A DNA stretch of 64,000 bases from an uncultured Oscillospiraceae bacterium (GTDB taxonomy: Bacteria; Bacillota; Clostridia; Oscillospirales; Oscillospiraceae), in the NCBI GenBank assembly GCA_944382965.1, contig CALWOA010000003.1:62001-126000 (forward strand), read 5' to 3'. The notes beneath the pieces were generated by a model, which worked only from the letters and a program-made list of their open reading frames with translations, searched no databases and had not been told where the DNA came from. Both the position numbers and the translations under genes were made by a program. Positions 16,317-23,860 of the stretch are shown piece after piece. Position 1 is the first letter of the stretch, and every line of letters begins with the position of its first letter.

Positions 16317-16351
16317 AAAAGCGGCTTTGGAATCCCTCCGAAGCCGCTTTT
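16317..16351 (-). terminator. Terminator of murA
   Basis: Stem AAAAGCGGCTT / AAGCCGCTTTT flanking a 13-base loop, between the murA stop and the tcdA ribosome site. Confidence 0.7.
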
Positions 16352-16354
16352 TGA

Positions 16355-17620
16355 TTAGTCTTCAATTCTGCGGATGCTGGCACCCAGAGCGGTGAGCTTC
16401 TCCACCAGATTCTCATAGCCACGTTCGATGAAGTGGATATGCTCGACGTAGGTGGTGCCCTCTGCCGCCAGTCCGGCAATGACCAGCGCCGCACCGGCCC
16501 GCAGGTCATGGGCGCAGACGGTAGCACCGGTCAGCTTCTCCACGCCGGTGACCAGCGCAGTTTTGCCGCCGATTCGGATATTGGCTCCCATGCTCTCCAA
16601 TTCGGTGCAGTAACCAAAGAACCGGGTCTCATATACACTTTCCATCAAACGGCTGGTACCATTGGCCAAGGCCATGCACACGCAGACCTGAGCCTGCATA
16701 TCCGTGGGGAAACCAGGATAGGGCTGTGTTTTGACCGTAGTTCTGCGCAGCTTTCCAGTCCGGATAATCCGGATGGAATCGTCGTAGTTGATGATCTTGG
16801 CGCCCATTTCCCGCAGCTTGCTGGTGATGCAGTCCATGTGCTTCGGGATAACGTTCTGAACCAGCACATTGCCGCCCACCGCCGTCACCGCCGCCATGTA
16901 GGTACCGGCTTCGATCTGGTCGGGAATGATGGCATAACTGCCGCCCCGGAGGAAATTCACACCCCGGATTTTCACCGTGTCCGTACCGGCGCCGGTAATC
17001 CGGGCGCCCATGGTATTGAGGAAGTTGGCAAGGTCCACAATATGCGGCTCTTTCGCCGCATTTTCAATGATGGTCTGGCCGGGAATCAAGGTAGCCGCCA
17101 GCATGATGTTCACCGTGGCGCCTACCGAAGCCATATCCAGGCAGATCCGTCCGCCCTGCAGTCCCTCTTCACTGGGGGACAGGGCTATGTAGTCCTCCGC
17201 TTCGTCCACCTCAGCACCTAAGGCCAGGAAGCCCTTGATATGCTGGTCAATGGGCCGGGAGGCAAAATTACAGCCGCCGGGCAGAGCCACATGGGCTTTT
17301 CCAAACCGGCCCAGCAGCGCACCCATCAGATAGTAGCTGGCCCGCATTTTGGTAACCAACCGGTCCTCCGGCTGCGTACACTGAACCTCAGAGCAGTCAA
17401 TTTCAACGACCCCCTGCTCCGGGGTTGTAATCTTTGCACCCATCCGATCCAGAATGCTCAGTAAAATCCGGACGTCGGAAATATCGGGCACATTCTCGAT
17501 CCGGCACTTGCCACTGACCAGCAGCGCCGCAGGCAGAATTGCCACGGCTGCGTTTTTCGCGCCGCTGATGGTGACGGTACCGTTCAAGGGATTGCCGCCG
17601 TTGATTTCGTATTTGGCCAA
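16355..17620 (-). CDS. murA: UDP-N-acetylglucosamine 1-carboxyvinyltransferase
   Basis: 421 residues, EPSP-synthase fold. It catalyses the first committed step of peptidoglycan precursor synthesis, transferring enolpyruvate to UDP-GlcNAc. Seen: the N-terminal GGNPLNGTVTISGAKNAAVAILPA and the catalytic-cysteine loop LPGGCNFASRPIDQH; fosfomycin would target this cysteine. The start is TTG at 17620, behind AGGAGAGG; no in-frame ATG or GTG is better placed. Length is normal. A promoter lies about 60 bp upstream. Confidence 0.95.
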   Translation of the reverse strand: MAKYEINGGNPLNGTVTISGAKNAAVAILPAALLVSGKCRIENVPDISDVRILLSILDRMGAKITTPEQGVVEIDCSEVQCTQPEDRLVTKMRASYYLMGALLGRFGKAHVALPGGCNFASRPIDQHIKGFLALGAEVDEAEDYIALSPSEEGLQGGRICLDMASVGATVNIMLAATLIPGQTIIENAAKEPHIVDLANFLNTMGARITGAGTDTVKIRGVNFLRGGSYAIIPDQIEAGTYMAAVTAVGGNVLVQNVIPKHMDCITSKLREMGAKIINYDDSIRIIRTGKLRRTTVKTQPYPGFPTDMQAQVCVCMALANGTSRLMESVYETRFFGYCTELESMGANIRIGGKTALVTGVEKLTGATVCAHDLRAGAALVIAGLAAEGTTYVEHIHFIERGYENLVEKLTALGASIRRIED

Positions 17621-17675
17621 GGAATATCCTCTCCTTGTTGCATGAAAGATTCAATCGCCGCATAAAGGCTAGACT

Positions 17676-17704
17676 ATTGTACCATAGAAATCGCCCTATG
17701 TAAA
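17676..17704 (-). promoter_or_regulatory. SigA-like promoter of murA
   Basis: Minus strand TTTACA (17704-17699), 17 bp, TACAAT (17681-17676). Confidence 0.6.
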
Positions 17705-17756
17705 GTCCAAAAATCCTCCCCCACCGGGGCCGTCCCCTGGGACTGTGCCGGGGAAA

Positions 17757-19046
17757 TCACCGCCGCAGGCCCTTGGGATAGTGATTTTTCAGCACCCGTC
17801 CATCGCCTTTGCCCCAGCCAATGCTGTACGCTCCGGCACAGACTAGGCACCATCCTTTGATAGAAGATGCCAAAACATCCCCATGCAGATAGTCCCCAAT
17901 CTGAGGACTGTCCGGTTCAAAACGTGCCGTATTGGCACAGTCTCTCAGCCACAGCGCCAACGCGTGAGCAGGCTCAAACCGGTCTTTTTTCACCGTTCCC
18001 AGCTCCAGGCCGGGGCGCAGTACCTTCAGCCGGGCAATATCCGGCATTTCTTCCGGTGCCAGGAACAGGCTCTGTCCAAAGGAAATCGCCTTCCCTGCCG
18101 GCAGAGAAATTCCCAGTTCCCCCGCAAAGTTCTGCCACTGCTGAGGCAGGGACTTTCCCTGGCTGAGGGGTACTTCTTCCGCTTCCCCGTCCGTTTTGCG
18201 CAGCACCGCAGCGAAGTGTCCTTCTCCTTTCAGCTTGTGGGGCCACATCCGGTAGCAGCCCGGGTCCGTGGCAGCAAACCAGGGAGCCTCCACCTGCTCC
18301 GGCTGAAACTCCGGGTGACTTTCCAGGAAGTTCGCCACCGCCTGTTCGTCTTCTTCCGGGGCAAAAGTACAAGTAGAGTACACCAGCCGTCCTCCGGGGC
18401 GCACCAGTTGGGCAGCGCTGTGCAGGATCTCCCCCTGGCGGCGGGCGCACATCTCTACCACTTCCTGACTCCAGTCGGTAATTGCGGCCTCTTCCTTTCG
18501 GAACATGCCTTCCCCGGAGCAGGGAGCGTCCACCAGTACCCGGTCAAAAAAGCCCGGGAATCGGCTGGCCAGAGTCGCCGGATGTTCATTGGTCACCAAC
18601 GCATTGGGCACCGCCATCCGTTCGATGTTCCGGGAGAGAATCTTTGCCCGGGCTGGGTGAATTTCGTTGCACAGCAAAAACCCTTTTCCCAGCATTCTGC
18701 CGGCAATCTGGGTACTTTTCCCCCCGGGGGCGGCGCAGAGGTCGCAGATCCGCTCTCCCGGCTGGGGATCCAGCAGAGAAACCGGCGCCATGGCACTGGC
18801 CTCTTGTAGGTAGTATACGCCGGCTTCGTGGTAAACGTGCAGGCCGGGCCGGGATTCCGGGTCATAGTAAACTCCCGCTTCCTCCCAGGGCACCGGCTCC
18901 TGGGCAAAGGACAGATCGGGCCGCTCCCCTTTCAGCGGATTAAACCGCAGAGCAACCGCCCGGGGACGCTCCAAAGTCTGTAAAAACTGAGGATATTCCT
19001 CCCCAAGCTGAAGCTGCATTCGGTCAAGAAAGGCTTTCGGCAGCAT
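17757..19046 (-). CDS. RsmF-like 16S rRNA (cytosine-5)-methyltransferase
   Basis: About 429 residues of the NOL1/NOP2/Sun family, with a C-terminal RNA-binding extension typical of RsmF/YebU. Seen: CDLCAAPGGKSTQIAG (SAM binding), VLVDAPCSGEGMFRK (motif IV with the release cysteine) and YSTCTFAPEEDEQAV (motif VI with the catalytic cysteine), EASAMAPV upstream. The protein should methylate a cytosine in rRNA; the exact position is inferred from the family only. Start ATG 19046 follows GGAGAAG; a longer frame to 19124 has no ribosome site. Confidence 0.88.
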   Translation of the reverse strand: MLPKAFLDRMQLQLGEEYPQFLQTLERPRAVALRFNPLKGERPDLSFAQEPVPWEEAGVYYDPESRPGLHVYHEAGVYYLQEASAMAPVSLLDPQPGERICDLCAAPGGKSTQIAGRMLGKGFLLCNEIHPARAKILSRNIERMAVPNALVTNEHPATLASRFPGFFDRVLVDAPCSGEGMFRKEEAAITDWSQEVVEMCARRQGEILHSAAQLVRPGGRLVYSTCTFAPEEDEQAVANFLESHPEFQPEQVEAPWFAATDPGCYRMWPHKLKGEGHFAAVLRKTDGEAEEVPLSQGKSLPQQWQNFAGELGISLPAGKAISFGQSLFLAPEEMPDIARLKVLRPGLELGTVKKDRFEPAHALALWLRDCANTARFEPDSPQIGDYLHGDVLASSIKGWCLVCAGAYSIGWGKGDGRVLKNHYPKGLRR

Positions 19047-19220
19047 ACACACTTCTCCATTTCTGTAAGATAGCAGCATTATACCACAGCCGGGCGCTTT
19101 TTTCCACCGCAATTCCGTCTCCACCTTTCAGCTGAGAAAAAAATGTAAAATTCTTCTGCCGGGGATTGTTTAAGCGGCAGGAAATAGGGCTATACTCAGC
19201 TTCGGAGGTGCTAATTTACC

Positions 19221-19907
19221 ATGAACGACAACAAACACACCGGTTGCGGCTTTGCTGGTAAGGGCTACTACATAGCCCTGATCCTGTGTGCTGCGGCCAT
19301 CGGAATCACCGGCTATTTGTACTACCAGAACGCAAGCCAGACGGAAAACGTTTCCCTCCAGGAAACGCAGGAAGTGCTGGTGGGCACCATGGGCACCGAA
19401 GATGTGGCAGTCATCGCCACCCAGCCCCAGACCAAGCCCACCACTACTCCCACAGAAACCACGGCTCCTGCCACCACGGAAAAGAAGCCCCTGAAAACCA
19501 TGTCCCCGGTCGAAGGGGAAATGATCAGCGGCTATTCCATGGAAGCGCTGAGCTACAACCAGACCACCCGGGACTGGCGGGTGCACAACGGCATTGATCT
19601 GGCTGCCGAGGAAGGCGCCGAAGTCTGTGCCGCCGCCGACGGTGAGGTGTACACCACCTATGAAGATGACATTCTGGGCTATACCGTGGTGATCCGACAC
19701 AGTGACGGCTACACCAGCTGCTACTCCAGCCTGGATGAAAACATCGCCGTCAACCCCGGCGACCAGGTGACCATGGGGCAGACCATCGGCTATGCCGGCT
19801 CCAGCGCCATTGTGGAAACCACCCTGGGCAGCCACGTGCATTTCAGTGTCACCCAGAATGACCAGCCCATCGACCCGTCCGAATTCCTGGCCATCGGTCA
19901 GGGCTGA
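19221..19907 (+). CDS. spoIIQ: Membrane-anchored M23 peptidase, SpoIIQ-like
   Basis: 228 residues. One N-terminal membrane segment (about 15-36), a Thr/Pro-rich linker, then an M23 LytM domain with zinc ligands HNGIDLAAEEG (HxxxD) and GSHVHFSV (HxH). Size and layout match clostridial SpoIIQ, the forespore membrane protein that forms the SpoIIQ-SpoIIIAH channel; clostridial versions keep the metal site, as here. Start ATG 19221, with GGAGG about 12 bases upstream. spoIIIAH is not nearby, so another sporulation or cell-wall M23 peptidase is possible. Confidence 0.7.
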   Translation: MNDNKHTGCGFAGKGYYIALILCAAAIGITGYLYYQNASQTENVSLQETQEVLVGTMGTEDVAVIATQPQTKPTTTPTETTAPATTEKKPLKTMSPVEGEMISGYSMEALSYNQTTRDWRVHNGIDLAAEEGAEVCAAADGEVYTTYEDDILGYTVVIRHSDGYTSCYSSLDENIAVNPGDQVTMGQTIGYAGSSAIVETTLGSHVHFSVTQNDQPIDPSEFLAIGQG

Positions 19908-19936
19908 GACCACTTTCTTCTTTCCTCCTTGATTCT

Positions 19937-19974
19937 CTGCCGGGAGCCTTCCGCAGGTTCCCGGCAGACTTTTT
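19937..19974 (+). terminator. Terminator of the M23 peptidase gene
   Basis: 12-bp stem CTGCCGGGAGCC / GGTTCCCGGCAG (one G-T pair) then ACTTTTT. A second hairpin, TACCCTGCAA / TTGCAGGGTA with AATTTTTG after it, follows at 19995-20025. Confidence 0.85.
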
Positions 19975-20096
19975 AAGCTCTCCTTTGCTTTGTATACCCT
20001 GCAAAAATTGCAGGGTAAATTTTTGTGTGTTTTGTATAGGAAAACAGGTGTCCGCCAGGAAATTTACGCATTTTTGCATTGTGACGAAAATAAGCA

Positions 20097-20125
20097 TTGC
20101 AATCGGGGTTCCTTTCGTGTATAAT
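20097..20125 (+). promoter_or_regulatory. SigA promoter of the EF-G-like gene
   Basis: TTGCAA (20097-20102), 17-bp spacer, TATAAT (20120-20125), giving a leader of about 60 nt. Confidence 0.75.
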
Positions 20126-20189
20126 GTCACCATTCGGGTGTCTTCGCCCACTTGGAAGGATTCCCCTTCCCGAAAGGAGTTAGATCAAC

Positions 20190-22253
20190 ATGTACACCGT
20201 TAATTCCATCCGCAACGTCTGCTTGCTCGGTCACAGTGGCAGCGGCAAATCCGCCCTGGCTGAGAGCTTACTCTACATGACCGGTGCCATCGACCGTATG
20301 GGCAAAAATGCCGACGGCAACACCGTTTCTGATTATGATCCCGAGGAGATCCGCCGCAATATTTCCATTTCCACTTCCGTAATCCCCCTGGATTACCACA
20401 ATGTGCGCATCAACCTGCTGGACACTCCCGGTGCCTTTGACTTCTCCGGCGCCGTAATGGAAGCCCTCCGGGCCGCCGATGCCGCCATTCTGGTCTGCTC
20501 CGCCAAGGACGGTATTACCGTCGGCTTTGAGAAGGCCTGGAAGTACTGCGAAGAGCGGAATATGCCCCGCTTTGTCTACATCTCCAAGGTAGACGAGGAT
20601 CACTCTGACTATAACGCCACCTTTGAAGCCCTCCGGGAAAAGTACGGCAACAAGATTGCTCCCGTCGTAGTTCCCATCTGGGACGCCAGCCACAAGGTCA
20701 CCGGCATCATCGACGTGCTGAACAAGCGCGCCTACGAGATGCAGAACCTGAAGCGCGTGGAAATCGACGTTCCCGAAGACAAGGTTTCCGTGGTGGAAGA
20801 GTTCAACGACGCACTGAAGGAAGCCGTTGCCGAAACCGACGAAGCACTGATGGACCGCTTCTTTGAAGGCGACGACTTTACTTACCGGGAAATGATTACC
20901 GGACTGCATCAGGGCGTCAGCGAACTGAGCCTGTTCCCGGTATTCTGCGGCTCCGGCCTGACCTGCTTGGGCAGCCTGATGCTGATGGATCACATCATCG
21001 ACCTGCTGCCTAACCCTGTTCAGGGCAACTACCACAAGGCCACCACTGCCGACGGCAAGGTAGAGGAGTTCGTTGTCTCCCCCGGCGGCGTTCCCTGCGC
21101 CTTCGTCTGGAAGACCGTATCCGACCAGTACGGCAAGTACTCCTTCGTCAAGGTGCTCTCCGGTGAAATCACCTCCGATACCACTCTGATCAACGCCCGT
21201 ACCGGCGAAACCGAGAAGCTGGGCCGTCTGTACACCATGTGCGGCAAAAAGGCTACAGAAGTCAAGGCCCTGACCTGCGGCGACATCGGCGCCTTCGGCA
21301 AGATGGACAAGGTCAAGACCGGCGACACCCTGTGCGACCCCAGAAAGGTGGTCTCCCTGAAGCAGATTCCCTACGCCCAGCCCTGCTACTCCATGGCCAT
21401 TGCCCCCAAGATCAAGGGTCAGGAAGATAAGGTCGGCACCGGCCTGAACCGTCTGAACGAGGAAGATCCCTCCTTCACCCTGGTCAACAATGCCGAGACC
21501 AAGCAGCTGGTGCTCTCCGGCGCCGGTGACCAGCAGCTGGATGTGCTGGTTTCCAAGCTCAAGAGCCGCTTCGGCGTAGACGCCGTCCTGTCCCCGGCAA
21601 AGGTTGCCTACCGGGAGAAGATCAAGAAGAAGGTGGAGGCTCACGGCCGTCACAAGAAGCAGACCGGCGGCAGCGGCCAGTTCGGTGACGTTTGGATTCG
21701 CTTCGAGCCCCAGGACGAGCAGGATGAGCTGATCTTTGCAGAAGAAGTCTTCGGCGGCAGCGTTCCCAGAAACTTCTACCCCGCTGTAGAAAAGGGCGTG
21801 CAGGAAGCCGTTCAGAAGGGCCCCCTGGCTGGCTATCCCATGGTCGGTCTGAAGGCCGTGCTGTACGATGGCTCCTACCATCCCGTGGACTCCAATGAAA
21901 TGGCCTTTAAGCTGGCCGCCATCCTGGCCTACAAGGAAGCCATGCCCAACGCCAGCCCCACCCTGCTGGAGCCCATCGGCTCTCTGAAGGTCAGCGTCCC
22001 CGAAGCTTACGTCGGTGACGTCATGGGCGATCTGAGCAAGCGCCGTGGCCGTCCCATGGGCATGAACCCCGACCGTGACGGCAACACCGTCATCGAGGCA
22101 GAAGTCCCCATGGCAGAAATGGGCAGCTACGCCATTGATCTGCGGGCCATGACCCAGGCCCGGGGCAGCTTCACTCTGGACTTTGTCCGCTACGAGGAAG
22201 TGCCCAAGGCCAACCAGGCCAAGATTATTGCCGACGCCAAGAACGACGACTAA
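20190..22253 (+). CDS. EF-G-like translational GTPase paralog
   Basis: 687 residues with the five-domain EF-G layout: G domain (about 8-270), domain II, and domains III-V with KVAYREKIKKKVEAHGRHKKQTGGSGQFGDV and the C-terminal EAEVPMAEMGSYAIDLRAMTQARGSF. The P-loop is GHSGSGKS (14-21). The G3 motif is DTPGAFDF (78-85): the catalytic His of DTPGHVDF in EF-G is Ala, as in EF-G-2-like paralogs. It is therefore a paralog rather than the housekeeping factor; its role is unknown. No rps/tuf genes are near. Start ATG 20190 follows AAAGGAG. Confidence 0.9.
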   Translation: MYTVNSIRNVCLLGHSGSGKSALAESLLYMTGAIDRMGKNADGNTVSDYDPEEIRRNISISTSVIPLDYHNVRINLLDTPGAFDFSGAVMEALRAADAAILVCSAKDGITVGFEKAWKYCEERNMPRFVYISKVDEDHSDYNATFEALREKYGNKIAPVVVPIWDASHKVTGIIDVLNKRAYEMQNLKRVEIDVPEDKVSVVEEFNDALKEAVAETDEALMDRFFEGDDFTYREMITGLHQGVSELSLFPVFCGSGLTCLGSLMLMDHIIDLLPNPVQGNYHKATTADGKVEEFVVSPGGVPCAFVWKTVSDQYGKYSFVKVLSGEITSDTTLINARTGETEKLGRLYTMCGKKATEVKALTCGDIGAFGKMDKVKTGDTLCDPRKVVSLKQIPYAQPCYSMAIAPKIKGQEDKVGTGLNRLNEEDPSFTLVNNAETKQLVLSGAGDQQLDVLVSKLKSRFGVDAVLSPAKVAYREKIKKKVEAHGRHKKQTGGSGQFGDVWIRFEPQDEQDELIFAEEVFGGSVPRNFYPAVEKGVQEAVQKGPLAGYPMVGLKAVLYDGSYHPVDSNEMAFKLAAILAYKEAMPNASPTLLEPIGSLKVSVPEAYVGDVMGDLSKRRGRPMGMNPDRDGNTVIEAEVPMAEMGSYAIDLRAMTQARGSFTLDFVRYEEVPKANQAKIIADAKNDD

Positions 22254-22257
22254 ACTG

Positions 22258-22294
22258 AAAAAAGTACCCGGCGCAGCCAAATGGCTGCGCCGGG
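22258..22294 (-). terminator. Bidirectional terminator between the EF-G-like and CorC-type genes
   Basis: 12-bp perfect stem CCCGGCGCAGCC / GGCTGCGCCGGG. On the minus strand it is followed by ACTTTTTT, so it mainly serves the transporter gene. Confidence 0.85.
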
Positions 22295-22299
22295 ATTTG

Positions 22300-23577
22300 T
22301 TATGCTTTTTTCACCGCAGTCTCCTGCTCCTGGGTCGGTTCTTTTTTTCCCACCTTGACGGTAGCCAGTTCCACCCGGTGATCGTCGGTCTGGGTAGCGG
22401 TGATGGTCAGGTTTTCATAAGTAAACCAGTCTCCCTGCCGGGGGATGCCCTCCATCTGTTCCATAATCCAGCCGCCGAGAGATACCCGTTCGGAGTCCGT
22501 CTCAATGTCAAAGAAATCGCAGAAATCATCCAATGTCACTGTGCAGTCCACAGAGTAGGTGTTTTCATCCAGCTTGCGGATCGGCTCTTTCACTTCGTCG
22601 TGTTCGTCCCAGATTTCGCCAACCAGCTCTTCCAGAATATCCTCCATGGTGACGATGCCCAAGGTGCCGCCGTACTCGTCAATAATCACCGCCAGGTGGG
22701 ACTTGCTGGACTGGAGCAGCTGCAGCAAATCGTCTACCTTTTCCGACTGGTGGATGAACAGAGGCGGGGTCATAATCTGGCTGATGGGGTTGGGATTCAC
22801 GCCCATACCCTGATAAAAGTCTTTCTGATGAATCACGCCTACGATCTTATCCACGCTGCCTTCATAAACCAGCAGCCGGGAGAACCGGGATTCGGTGAAG
22901 GCTTTGGCTACCTCTTCCTTGGTTGCGTCAATGCTGACAGCCTCCAGATCCACCCGATGGGTCAGAATATCCCGGGCTTCCAGGTCACCGAATTCCACAG
23001 CATTGCGCAGCAACTCCCCTTCGCTTTCATCAATGGCCCCTTCCTGCTCCACTTCTTCCAGCAAAAGCAGCAGCTCTTCCTGAGACATCTTCTCCTCCTG
23101 ACCGGAGTGGAACAAGGCGCCGACCAAGTCTTTCCACCGGGAAAACAGGTAATTCAGGGGAGTCAGTACCACCATCAGGCCGTGAATCAGCGGTGCAGAG
23201 AACATGGCGAACTTTTCCGGGTAGTCCTTGGCAATGCTTTTGGGGGTAATTTCACCGAAGATCAGCACCACAACGGTAATCACCGCCGTGGACACGGTAG
23301 CGCCCATATCCCCCAGCAAATCCACAAAAAACAGCGTGCCGATGGAGGCAGTAGCAATGTTGACAATGTTGTTGCCGATGAGCACGGTGGAAATCAGCTT
23401 GTCATAGCTTTCCGCCAGATCCAGGGTCTGCTTGGCCCGCTTGTTTCCTTTTTCCGCCAGGGCCTTCAGCCTGGTTTTATTCAAGGATGCGAAGGCGGTC
23501 TCTGTAGCGGAAAAATACGCCGACAGAATCACGCACACCAGCATCCCCACAATACTTCCGATATGTTCCGTAATCAT
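22300..23577 (-). CDS. CorC/HlyC family (CNNM) membrane protein with CBS pair
   Basis: 425 residues. An N-terminal DUF21/CNNM membrane domain (several hydrophobic segments in 1-150, with the SAYFSATETAFASLN motif and FGEITPKS), then a CBS pair (about 200-330: FIHQSEKVDDLLQLL, LAVIIDEYGGTLGIVTMEDILEELVGEIWDEHDE) and a C-terminal CorC_HlyC domain. Family members are linked to magnesium or cobalt export; hemolysin is an old label. Start ATG 23577 follows AAAGGAAG. Expression is probably controlled by the leader-peptide attenuator directly upstream. Confidence 0.9.
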   Translation of the reverse strand: MITEHIGSIVGMLVCVILSAYFSATETAFASLNKTRLKALAEKGNKRAKQTLDLAESYDKLISTVLIGNNIVNIATASIGTLFFVDLLGDMGATVSTAVITVVVLIFGEITPKSIAKDYPEKFAMFSAPLIHGLMVVLTPLNYLFSRWKDLVGALFHSGQEEKMSQEELLLLLEEVEQEGAIDESEGELLRNAVEFGDLEARDILTHRVDLEAVSIDATKEEVAKAFTESRFSRLLVYEGSVDKIVGVIHQKDFYQGMGVNPNPISQIMTPPLFIHQSEKVDDLLQLLQSSKSHLAVIIDEYGGTLGIVTMEDILEELVGEIWDEHDEVKEPIRKLDENTYSVDCTVTLDDFCDFFDIETDSERVSLGGWIMEQMEGIPRQGDWFTYENLTITATQTDDHRVELATVKVGKKEPTQEQETAVKKA

Positions 23578-23620
23578 AAAAAATTCTTCCTTTCAATTCC
23601 GGTTTGTTTCGTAAAAGCAA

Positions 23621-23663
23621 CAAAAAAAGACATACCCATCCCTACAAACGGGACACAGGCATG
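23621..23663 (-). terminator. Attenuator terminator overlapping the leader peptide
   Basis: On the minus strand CATGCCTGTGTCCC (23663-23650) pairs with GGGATGGGTATG (23642-23631), 12 pairs with a 2-base bulge, followed by TCTTTTTTT. The 5' arm is the last codons of the leader ORF and the loop contains part of its stop codon. Confidence 0.75.
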
Positions 23664-23725
23664 CCGCACGAAAACAAACGCAAATTGTCAGGGTTACCGC
23701 CGTCTGTACTACCGCAACTGTCCAT
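23642..23725 (-). CDS. 27-residue leader peptide upstream of the CorC-type gene
   Basis: The small ORF starts at ATG 23725 and stops at 23642. It begins MDSCGSTDGG and ends CGMPVSRL. Its ribosome site, AAGGAAGGTGAT, matches the anti-Shine-Dalgarno better than most genes here and is 7 bases from the ATG. A fully consensus promoter lies immediately upstream, and an intrinsic terminator starts within its last codons. This is the layout of a translation-coupled attenuator. The sequence is not a run of one amino acid; the sensed signal is unknown, though magnesium or another cation is plausible from the target. Confidence 0.7.
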   Translation of the reverse strand: MDSCGSTDGGNPDNLRLFSCGMPVSRL

Positions 23726-23761
23726 TGAATCTATCACCTTCCTTAAAATAAAATTGTCTGT

Positions 23762-23790
23762 ATTATACCAGAGGGGTAGGCCAGTGTCAA
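23762..23790 (-). promoter_or_regulatory. Consensus SigA promoter of the leader peptide/CorC-type unit
   Basis: Minus strand TTGACA (23790-23785), exactly 17 bp, TATAAT (23767-23762): both hexamers perfect. Transcription should begin near 23755, about 30 nt before the leader ORF. Confidence 0.88.
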
Positions 23791-23815
23791 TGCGCCACCG
23801 GTTAAGATACAGCAA

Positions 23816-23854
23816 AGCCCCCACAAGAGCAGATTATCCGCTTTTGTGGGGGTG
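23816..23854 (-). terminator. Terminator of ftsH
   Basis: Stem CCCCCACAA / TTGTGGGGG (23818-23826, 23844-23852) with a long loop and a short T-run on the minus strand. Confidence 0.7.
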
Positions 23855-23860
23855 CTTGGT

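Noticed and set aside
16317-16351. Regulatory attenuator for tcdA
   Set aside because: The hairpin fits an ordinary murA terminator with a short T-run; no competing structure or leader ORF is visible.
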